NCBI GenBank assembly: GCA_946187365.1
Contig: CAMHRD010000010.1
Span: 1 to 12,420, forward strand
Direction of reading: 5' to 3'
Origin: an uncultured Bacteroidales bacterium
Lineage (GTDB): Bacteria; Bacteroidota; Bacteroidia; Bacteroidales; UBA932
DNA: 12,420 nucleotides
Below the pieces are notes generated by a model. That model did no database searches. It saw only the letters and a list, made by a program, of their open reading frames with translations, and had not been told where the DNA came from. Positions 5,706 through 11,935 of the stretch are shown here, in pieces (positions within the stretch are counted from its first letter, which is position 1; each line of letters opens with the position of its first letter). Position numbers and translations under genes: made by a program.

Positions 5706-8504
5706 ATGGATTACAATTTCAATGAAATTGAGAAAAAGTGGCAGAAGTATTGGGCAGAAAACAAGACATTCTCTGTAAAGACAGACCCCTCAAAGCCAAA
5801 GTATTATGTGCTTGACATGTTCCCTTACCCTTCAGGTGCGGGACTGCATGTGGGCCATCCTCTAGGCTATATAGCAAGTGATATCTACACTCGCTACAAA
5901 CGCTTAATGGGGTACAACGTTTTGCATCCTATGGGTTATGATGCATTCGGTCTTCCGGCAGAGCAGTACGCCATCCAAACGGGTCAGCATCCGAGGGTTA
6001 CAACAATGGAGAACATTAACCGTTACCGTCAGCAGCTAGACCGTATTGGTTTCTCATTTGATTGGGATAGAGAGGTAAAGACCTGTGACCCTGAGTATTA
6101 CAAGTGGACACAGTGGGCTTTTCTAAAGATGTTCAAGAGCTGGTACAATAATGACACCAACTCCGCGGAGCCTATAAATGAACTGGTTACACGTTTTGAG
6201 GAGGAGGGAAATGCAAAGGTGAATGCAGCCTGCTCAGATGTTGAGACCTTTACCGCAGAGCAGTGGAAAAACTTCTCTGAAAAGAAGAAGAGTGACATAC
6301 TGATGGCCTACCGTATTGCCTACCAGGGAGAAACATCAGTTAACTGGTGCCCTCAGCTGGGAACCGTCCTTGCCAATGATGAGGTTAAGGAGGGGCTCTC
6401 CGTGCGCGGCGGTTTCCCTGTGGAGCAGAAGAAGATGAAGCAGTGGCAGCTGAGAGTCTCCGCATACGCAGGACGTCTTCTGGATGACCTTGATTCCCTT
6501 CAGTGGAGTGACGCTCTTAAAGAGATGCAGCGCAACTGGATAGGACGTTCTTACGGTGCCCAGATGGTATTCAAGACCATCAACCCTGAGCCTAAAGACG
6601 GCAGCAAGTTTGACCGCAACTATGATATGGAGATCTTTACCACCAGAGCAGATACCGTATTCGGAGTTACCTTTATGGTAATTGCTCCGGAGAGTGACTG
6701 GGTGGAGAAACTTACAACCCTCTCCCAGAAAGATGAGGTTGAGAAGTACATAAATGAGGTAAAGAAGAAGACTGAGAGGGAGAGAATTGCTGAGACTCAC
6801 ACCGTTACTGGAGTCTTCTCCGGCTCATACGCCATAAATCCGTTCACGGAGGAGAGAGTTCCGGTATGGATTTCAGAGTACGTTCTGGCCGGCTACGGTA
6901 CCGGTGCAATTATGGCAGTTCCTGCTCATGACAGCAGAGACTACGCCTTTGCAAAGAAGTTCAACCTCAGAATCATACCTCTGATTGAGGGATGCGATGT
7001 CTCCAAAGAGAGTTTTGACGCCAAAGAGGGTAAGATGATAAACAGCGGGTTCTTAACCGGTTACAGCGTTAAGGAGGCTATCCCTATGGCCATTGAAGAG
7101 GTGGAGAAGAGGGGCATTGGCCACCGTATGGTAAACTATCGTCTGAGAGATGCAATCTTCTCACGCCAGAGATATTGGGGAGAGCCTTTCCCAATCTACT
7201 ATAAGGATGGCATTCCTACTCCGCTGGATGAGGATAAGCTTCCTCTGGAACTTCCTCAGATTGCAACCTTCAAACCAACCCAGGACGGAGAACCGCCTTT
7301 GGCTCACGCAACAGATTGGAACTATGAGGGTTACCCATACGAGAAGAGCACAATGCCGGGCTTTGCAGGCAGCAGCGCTTACTATCTGAGATATATGGAT
7401 CCTCACAATAACTCCGCCCTTGTAAGCAGAGAGGCGGACAACTATTGGAAGGATGTAGATCTCTATGTTGGCGGAACCGAGCACGCTACGGGTCACCTCA
7501 TCTACTCCAGATTCTGGAACAAGTTCCTCTATGACCTGGGTTACGTATGTGAGAACGAGCCGTTCAAGAAACTGGTAAACCAGGGAATGATTCAGGGACG
7601 CTCCAACTTCGTTTACAGGGTTAAGAATACCAACACATTTGTATCTGTCAATCTCAAAGACAAATACGAGACTACTGAGATTCACGTAGATATTAACATT
7701 GTAAGAAATGACCGTCTGGATATTGAGGCCTTTAAGAAGTGGAGACCTGAATATGAGAATGCAGAGTTCATCCTTGAGAACGGAGAATACATCTGCGGAT
7801 GGGCCGTTGAGAAGATGAGCAAATCTATGTTCAACGTTGTTAATCCGGATAACATCTGCAATGATTACGGCGCAGACACCCTCCGTCTTTACGAGATGTT
7901 TCTTGGCCCTGTTGAGATGAGTAAACCGTGGGATACCAAGGGAATAGACGGAGTTCACCGTTTCTTAAGAAAGTTCTGGCGTCTCTTCTTTGGCGGCGGA
8001 GAGGGCACCGGGGAGTTCAACCTCTCAGATGATGAACCAACCGCAGAGGAACTCAAAATCCTCCACAAACTCATCAACAAGGTTGAGACAGATATTGAGA
8101 ACTTCTCCTTCAACACCTCCGTATCTGCCTTTATGGTAGCCGTTAACGAACTCTCTGCAATTAAGAGCAATAAGAGGAAAATACTCCTCCCGATAGTTAT
8201 CTTACTCTCACCGTTTGCTCCTCACATCTGTGAAGAGCTCTGGTCTCTGGCCGGCAACAAGGAGAGCATCTCCTTTGCTACCTTCCCAATGTACCACGAG
8301 GAGTACACCAGAGAGGACAGCGTGGAGTACCCTGTCTCCTTCAACGGCAAGACCAGATTCAAGCTCTCCCTTCCTAAGTCAATGGGTAAGAGTGATATAG
8401 AGAAGGCTGTGCTTCAGGAGGAGCAGACCGCCAAGTACCTTGCAGGCAACCCTGTTAAGAAGATAATCGTTGTGCCTGGCAGAATAATCAACATTGTTTT
8501 CTAA
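5706..8504 (+). CDS. leuS: Leucyl-tRNA synthetase
   Basis: 932 residues, longer than the roughly 860 of E. coli LeuRS because of lineage insertions. It charges tRNA-Leu with leucine. The Rossmann catalytic motif appears as 'HVGH' (48-51) in 'PYPSGAGLHVGHPLGY', and the second signature KMSKS is at 703-707. The CP1 editing domain is complete: 'TTRADTVFG' begins at 312, and 'GTGAIMAVPAHD' at 398-409 carries the editing-site Asp409. 'SRQRYWGEPFPI' and 'MQRNWIGRS' are further class I LeuRS landmarks. A charged insertion of about 50 residues (about 148-200) precedes 'VNWCPQLGTVLANDEV', which has a single Cys (215) rather than a Cys cluster, so the small zinc module is probably metal-free, as is usual in this phylum. 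A long segment ahead of KMSKS ('VNLKDKYETTEIHVDI') fits the leucine-specific domain. It is the largest gene of the run and lies 10 nt after the M28-like gene. Confidence 0.98.
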   Translation: MDYNFNEIEKKWQKYWAENKTFSVKTDPSKPKYYVLDMFPYPSGAGLHVGHPLGYIASDIYTRYKRLMGYNVLHPMGYDAFGLPAEQYAIQTGQHPRVTTMENINRYRQQLDRIGFSFDWDREVKTCDPEYYKWTQWAFLKMFKSWYNNDTNSAEPINELVTRFEEEGNAKVNAACSDVETFTAEQWKNFSEKKKSDILMAYRIAYQGETSVNWCPQLGTVLANDEVKEGLSVRGGFPVEQKKMKQWQLRVSAYAGRLLDDLDSLQWSDALKEMQRNWIGRSYGAQMVFKTINPEPKDGSKFDRNYDMEIFTTRADTVFGVTFMVIAPESDWVEKLTTLSQKDEVEKYINEVKKKTERERIAETHTVTGVFSGSYAINPFTEERVPVWISEYVLAGYGTGAIMAVPAHDSRDYAFAKKFNLRIIPLIEGCDVSKESFDAKEGKMINSGFLTGYSVKEAIPMAIEEVEKRGIGHRMVNYRLRDAIFSRQRYWGEPFPIYYKDGIPTPLDEDKLPLELPQIATFKPTQDGEPPLAHATDWNYEGYPYEKSTMPGFAGSSAYYLRYMDPHNNSALVSREADNYWKDVDLYVGGTEHATGHLIYSRFWNKFLYDLGYVCENEPFKKLVNQGMIQGRSNFVYRVKNTNTFVSVNLKDKYETTEIHVDINIVRNDRLDIEAFKKWRPEYENAEFILENGEYICGWAVEKMSKSMFNVVNPDNICNDYGADTLRLYEMFLGPVEMSKPWDTKGIDGVHRFLRKFWRLFFGGGEGTGEFNLSDDEPTAEELKILHKLINKVETDIENFSFNTSVSAFMVAVNELSAIKSNKRKILLPIVILLSPFAPHICEELWSLAGNKESISFATFPMYHEEYTREDSVEYPVSFNGKTRFKLSLPKSMGKSDIEKAVLQEEQTAKYLAGNPVKKIIVVPGRIINIVF

Positions 8505-8533
8505 GAGAAAAGAAACAATTTAACGTTCAAATA

Positions 8534-9505
8534 ATGGCAGACAAGAAGAAAATATCTGTAAAGAAACTTATTGTAGATTACATCTTAATGAGTTTTGGCT
8601 TGTTCTTATATGTTCTTGGCTGGCAGGGCTTTGTGGTGCCTACAGGAATATCCGGAGGAGGATTGGTAGGTCTTTCCACCGTTCTCAACTATGCAACCGG
8701 CATTCCAATTCCGCTCTTCTACGGAGTAATCAATGCCGGCCTCCTGGTTGTCGGAACCATTGTTCTTGGGCGCGGATTCGGCTTTAAAACAATCTATTGC
8801 ATTATTCTCTCCACCATACTCTTTGCAGTACTTCCAAAGTATGAGTGGCTCAGCAACATTGGCCTTAACACCATACCTCAGGATTCCCCTGAGGCTCCGC
8901 TCCGTTATCTGGTAAACCCAATTCTTGGAGCCTTCATCTGCGCAGCGGGTATTGCTCTCATTTTCAAGCGTAAGGGAAGCACCGGCGGAACGGATATAGT
9001 TGCACTTATCATCAATAAGTACAGAGATATCTCTCCGGGCAGAGTCTTTATGTACACAGACTTTATAATTGTTGCTTCAATTATACTTCTGCCTAACAAG
9101 CATTTGAGTGATGTTATATTCGGTTACATCTTCACCATTGCCTTCTCCTATATGGTAGACCTGATTCTTACCGGTAACCAGCAGAGCGTTCAGATTACCA
9201 TCTTCTCACAGGAATTTGACAAGGTTGCAGATGCCCTCATATATGACCAGCACCGCGGAGTAACCGCCTTGGACTCAGTTGGTTGGTACTCCAAAAAAGA
9301 GGGAAAGGTTCTGATTGTAATCTCCCGCAAACAGCAGGTGAATGATATAACTCACGCAGTAAGAGACGTAGACCCTAAGGCCTTCATTACAGTCTCCTCC
9401 GTATCTGCAGTTTACGGATTGGGATTCTCTGAGATGAAGAGGAGAACCTCCAAATCTTCAGATAACAAGATTAAACGGATTCTTAAGTGGATAGACAGCG
9501 ACTAA
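8534..9505 (+). CDS. YitT family membrane protein (DUF161 + DUF2179), copy 1
   Basis: 323 residues. The N-terminal part is a multi-spanning membrane domain with about six hydrophobic segments (roughly 13-35, 58-79, 85-101, 126-145, 172-187, 193-213). It carries the family motifs 'GISGGGLVGLSTVLNY' (38-53) and 'KGSTGGTDIVALI' (147-159) followed by 'SPGRV'. The soluble C-terminal DUF2179 domain (about 217-298) has 'QSVQITIFS', 'RGVTALDSVGWYSK' and a closing 'VSAVYGLGF'. The tail (299-323) is basic. The biochemical function of YitT proteins is not established; a transport or membrane-sensing role is inferred from architecture only. It lies 29 nt after leuS and 10 nt before a paralogue of the same family. 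The ATG is preceded by an A-rich stretch without a Shine-Dalgarno. Confidence 0.9.
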   Translation: MADKKKISVKKLIVDYILMSFGLFLYVLGWQGFVVPTGISGGGLVGLSTVLNYATGIPIPLFYGVINAGLLVVGTIVLGRGFGFKTIYCIILSTILFAVLPKYEWLSNIGLNTIPQDSPEAPLRYLVNPILGAFICAAGIALIFKRKGSTGGTDIVALIINKYRDISPGRVFMYTDFIIVASIILLPNKHLSDVIFGYIFTIAFSYMVDLILTGNQQSVQITIFSQEFDKVADALIYDQHRGVTALDSVGWYSKKEGKVLIVISRKQQVNDITHAVRDVDPKAFITVSSVSAVYGLGFSEMKRRTSKSSDNKIKRILKWIDSD

Positions 9506-9515
9506 CTTGACTATT

Positions 9516-10433
9516 ATGAACGCTCGTACAATTGTTTCAGAGGTTAAAAGTTATTTGTTAATAACGGTGGGCCTGCTCTGCTATGTTCTTGGCTGGGTTA
9601 TCTTCCTTATTCCCAATAACCTGGTGGGCGGCGGAGTAACCGGTATCTCTTCAATTGTACTCTATGCATTCGGAGTTCCTATCAGCGTAACCTACTTTGT
9701 AATCAATGCCATTTTGCTTCTGATTGCACTCAAGGTTTTGGGCAAAGCCTTTGGTTTAAAGACCGTTTATGCGGTTGCGGTAACAACCGTATTCTTTCAA
9801 TTTGTTCCGGACTTCATACCTCAGGATTTCATTCAGGAGATAGCCATCTCCAACGGACGTCTCCTCTCCGCCATATTCGGAGGCGTTATGAGCGGCCTTG
9901 GAATAGGTATCAGCTTCACTCAGGGCGGAAGCACCGGAGGAACTGATATTGTGGCACTTATGGTAACCAAATACCACAACGTTTCACCTGGCAGGGTTAT
10001 CCTCTATATGGATCTTGTAATCATTGCCTCATCTCTTCTCATTCCTGCAAAGGAGGTTATGGATGCCTCCGGTGCAATGGTTAAGGAGTCCTGGGGAATG
10101 CGTATAGCAACTGTCCTTTACGGTTACATGCTCATTGCTTCAAGTTCTCAGATTGTAGATATGGTTATGGCGGGTAAACGCCAGTCTGTTCAGGTATTTA
10201 TCTTCTCATCTAACTATGACCGGATTGCAGATGCCATAATAGGTCAACTGGGACGCGGTGTAACTGTTATGGATGGAGAGGGCTGGTACACAAAGCAGAA
10301 CAGAAAGATGCTTCTTGTTCTCATTCATAAGACAGAGACCAATAAACTTTACTCTCTTGTACACAAGATGGACAAGGAGGCTTTCATCTCAATGGCCCCG
10401 GTTTCCGGAGTTTGGGGTAAAGGATTTCAATAG
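9516..10433 (+). CDS. YitT family membrane protein (DUF161 + DUF2179), copy 2
   Basis: 305 residues from the ATG at 9516. A TTG at 9507 in the same frame would add three residues, but the ATG is the more likely start. It is homologous to the preceding gene along its whole length: 'NNLVGGGVTGISSIVLYAFG' (34-53), 'GGSTGGTDIVALMV' (137-150) with 'SPGRV' (157-161), then DUF2179 (about 222-305) with 'RQSVQVFIFS', 'GRGVTVMDGEGWYTK' and 'VSGVWGKGF'. About six membrane segments are predicted (12-33, 56-76, 84-102, 114-135, 162-177, 196-219). It differs from copy 1 by a longer loop before the last membrane segment (about 178-195, 'AKEVMDASGAMVKESW') and by ending right after DUF2179, with no basic tail. 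The two copies are clearly diverged, so this is an old duplication. It is the last gene of the + strand run; function unknown. Confidence 0.9.
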   Translation: MNARTIVSEVKSYLLITVGLLCYVLGWVIFLIPNNLVGGGVTGISSIVLYAFGVPISVTYFVINAILLLIALKVLGKAFGLKTVYAVAVTTVFFQFVPDFIPQDFIQEIAISNGRLLSAIFGGVMSGLGIGISFTQGGSTGGTDIVALMVTKYHNVSPGRVILYMDLVIIASSLLIPAKEVMDASGAMVKESWGMRIATVLYGYMLIASSSQIVDMVMAGKRQSVQVFIFSSNYDRIADAIIGQLGRGVTVMDGEGWYTKQNRKMLLVLIHKTETNKLYSLVHKMDKEAFISMAPVSGVWGKGFQ

Positions 10434-10454
10434 AATTATCCTACAAACGGGTAA

Positions 10455-10486
10455 ATTTTTGGTACAATCTTGTAATTGTCAAAAAT
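10455..10486. repeat. AT-rich inverted repeat downstream of the yitT pair
   Basis: ATTTTTG (10455-10461) pairs with CAAAAAT (10480-10486). After a 2-nt bulge (GT), ACAAT (10464-10468) pairs with ATTGT (10475-10479) around a 6-nt loop (CTTGTA). That gives 12 base pairs in total. It could be part of a transcript end or a protein-binding site. It starts 21 nt after the yitT stop codon. Confidence 0.5.
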
Positions 10487-10527
10487 CTAAGGACTTATAA
10501 AGCCCCTTAGTGGGGATTCCTTTTCAT
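10487..10527 (+). terminator. Possible terminator with two alternative stems after yitT copy 2
   Basis: Two overlapping stems can form. CTAAGG (10487-10492) pairs with CCTTAG (10505-10510), 6 bp around a 12-nt loop. CCCC (10503-10506) pairs with GGGG (10512-10515) around the 5-nt loop TTAGT and is followed by the pyrimidine-rich ATTCCTTTTC. The GC stem plus T-rich tail resembles a weak intrinsic terminator. Both stems share 10505-10506, and the 3' arm of the first forms the loop of the second, so they exclude each other. Termination is inferred from position and structure only. Confidence 0.4.
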
Positions 10528-10534
10528 ATCAATT

Positions 10535-10542
10535 TATTTTTG
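10535..10542 (+). promoter_or_regulatory. Possible -7 box for the AraC-type gene pair
   Basis: TATTTTTG matches the Bacteroidota -7 consensus TAnnTTTG and lies 31 nt before the ATG at 10574, giving a short leader. No good TTTG -33 element is found at the expected spacing (about 10511-10514 reads TGGG, inside the putative terminator), so the promoter may be weak or activator-dependent. Confidence 0.45.
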
Positions 10543-10573
10543 TCTATCAACGTCCACATCAAAATTAAATGAT

Positions 10574-11170
10574 ATGAAACCGGTTTTACTCTTATTGATT
10601 GCGGTTGCAGCGCTCACAATTCTGCAAGTTTACCTATTTGTAATAATCAAAAGATTAAACAAAAAGAAGCAGGCTCCTCCTCCGCAGAAAGAGGAGGGGC
10701 GCACAAAGCCCAAGCTCTATCCTATTATGTGTGAGGGGGATTTCACCTCCTCTTACCTCTACGAGGGTTCTACCAAAGATGACATTGCAGAGAGAATTCT
10801 GGACTACTTTGAAATCTGTAAACCCTACCTCAACCCTAAACTTAAAATTAAAGATCTGGAGGGGCCGTTAAAGACCAACCGCAACTACCTCTCCCAGGCC
10901 TTTAACGATAAGTTGGAGAACAACTTTAACCGTACCTGTAACTACTTCAGAGTGAGGGAGGCATGCCGTCTCTACATAAAGAACCCAAAACTCTCACTCA
11001 AGGATATCTTCCTTCTTGCAGGCTTCAACTCCAGCTCCGCCTTTTTAACCGCCTTCAGAACTCACACCAACTACACCCCGGGCCGTTGGCAGAGAGAGGT
11101 TATTGAGCGTATTGGCAAGAGAGAACCCGTCTCAGTAGATGACTACATTAAAAAACTGAAAGTCAGATAG
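10574..11170 (+). CDS. Membrane-anchored AraC-type regulator without sensor domain
   Basis: 198 residues. Residues 4-25 form one hydrophobic membrane segment, followed at once by a basic cluster (Lys26, Arg27, Lys30-32), which predicts a short N-terminus outside and the rest in the cytoplasm. A Pro/Lys/Glu-rich linker (33-60) leads to an AraC/XylS DNA-binding domain (about 72-177). The first helix-turn-helix spans about 88-111 with 'LKTNRNYLSQAFN', a form typical of Bacteroidota AraC domains. The second spans about 141-163 with 'LAGFNSSSAFLTAF', and the usual closing 'G-x-TP' is present as 'NYTPGRW' (166-172). There is no ligand, TPR or response-regulator domain. It resembles the C-terminal end of longer Bacteroidota membrane AraC regulators reduced to anchor plus DNA-binding domain. 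It lies 15 nt before a second, divergent AraC-type gene. Target genes are unknown. Confidence 0.8.
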   Translation: MKPVLLLLIAVAALTILQVYLFVIIKRLNKKKQAPPPQKEEGRTKPKLYPIMCEGDFTSSYLYEGSTKDDIAERILDYFEICKPYLNPKLKIKDLEGPLKTNRNYLSQAFNDKLENNFNRTCNYFRVREACRLYIKNPKLSLKDIFLLAGFNSSSAFLTAFRTHTNYTPGRWQREVIERIGKREPVSVDDYIKKLKVR

Positions 11171-11185
11171 AAAAACAAAAAGATT

Positions 11186-11923
11186 ATGAAAACAATTTTT
11201 GAAAAGATCATTACAAAGACAGCCGGAGCCATGCTTAAAACAGTGGGCTCACAACCTCAATCCATTAAAAGTGAGGAAGATGAACAGCCAGACCATGACT
11301 TCCTAAATGAGGAGATTATCTTCTACCCTGAGGTTAAGCCAAAGGACTCCAAAGAGGCTATACTAAAAGATATCTCCATCAAATTAGACCGTTGCATGGA
11401 GCGTCATAAACTCTACCTTGACCCCAAGATTAGTCTAACCAGAGTTGCCAACATTGTGGGCAGCAACCGCACCTACATCTCCAACATTATGGCGGAAAAG
11501 AACGGTTACCGCAACTACCTCAATGAACTGCGCTTACGCCACATGGCATTCAGGCTCAGAAAGGAGCAGATAAGAGTTAAAAAGCGTAACGACCAACGCC
11601 TCAAGTCTCTCCTGCTTCAACAACAGAACAACAACCAACAAAACAACCAACAAAACAACCAACAAAACAACCAACAAAACAACACCCTGGAGAATACCAC
11701 CCCAATACAAGAAATCAAGAATGTGAAGCGGGTTGTAAGACCTTATCCTAAAGGCCAGGAGGATATTTCAATCCTGCTCTCAGAGCCTGAAGATAAGATA
11801 CCTCCAACACGTCTGACCACACTGATTGTCTCCTGCGGCTTCTCAGATATGAGAACCTTCCGCAGGGCTCTGTTCCAGTCAACGTCAGACTACGCAGAGG
11901 AAATCAAAGGTTATATCTACTAG
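11186..11923 (+). CDS. AraC-type regulator split by a Q/N-rich repeat insertion
   Basis: 245 residues. An acidic N-terminal part (about 22-56) precedes a first helix-turn-helix (about 78-120) containing 'SNRTYISNIM' and 'NYLNELRLRHM', which aligns with the first half of the AraC domain of the gene before it. The second half ('RLTTLIVSCGFSDMRTFRRALF', about 209-230) has the 'CGF' motif of the second helix-turn-helix but lacks the usual 'G-x-TP' after it. In the upstream gene the distance between the matching landmarks (Ala130 to Gly150) is 20 residues; here (Met120 to Gly218) it is 98. So about 78 residues are inserted between the two halves: a basic stretch (123-140), a Gln/Asn tract (145-166) and a charged linker. 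The frame is open throughout. DNA binding by the pair of halves is uncertain. It could be a dimerisation or regulatory partner of the upstream protein. Confidence 0.72.
   Translation: MKTIFEKIITKTAGAMLKTVGSQPQSIKSEEDEQPDHDFLNEEIIFYPEVKPKDSKEAILKDISIKLDRCMERHKLYLDPKISLTRVANIVGSNRTYISNIMAEKNGYRNYLNELRLRHMAFRLRKEQIRVKKRNDQRLKSLLLQQQNNNQQNNQQNNQQNNQQNNTLENTTPIQEIKNVKRVVRPYPKGQEDISILLSEPEDKIPPTRLTTLIVSCGFSDMRTFRRALFQSTSDYAEEIKGYIY
11618..11683 (+). repeat. In-frame 12-bp tandem repeat encoding a Gln/Asn tract
   Basis: Four perfect, contiguous copies of CAACAAAACAAC lie at 11636-11683, preceded by one degenerate copy (11621-11632, with CAG for the second CAA) and a flanking CAA and AAC. Each unit codes Gln-Gln-Asn-Asn. 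The tract totals 11 Gln (10 of them CAA) and 11 Asn (all AAC), with a single G on this strand. The unit is a multiple of three, so gain or loss of a copy keeps the frame. Confidence 0.95.
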
Positions 11924-11935
11924 GAAAAGCAAAGA

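Noticed and set aside
7161..7958. A 265-codon open frame on the minus strand inside leuS
   Set aside because: It lies fully within the catalytic core of LeuRS, has no recognisable domain and no promoter-like site in front.
8515..8530. Near-palindrome around AACGTT in the leuS-yitT gap as an operator
   Set aside because: The perfect core is only 6 bp in a 29-nt gap and no promoter box accompanies it; chance is sufficient.
10273..10500. A 75-codon frame overlapping the end of yitT copy 2 and the intergenic region
   Set aside because: Most of it is out of frame with a well-supported gene, and the tail is encoded by the structured intergenic DNA; there is no domain or start-site support.
11618..11683. 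CRISPR-like or satellite array
   Set aside because: The units are 12 bp and contiguous with no spacers, and they are in frame within a coding sequence, so this is a coding tandem repeat.
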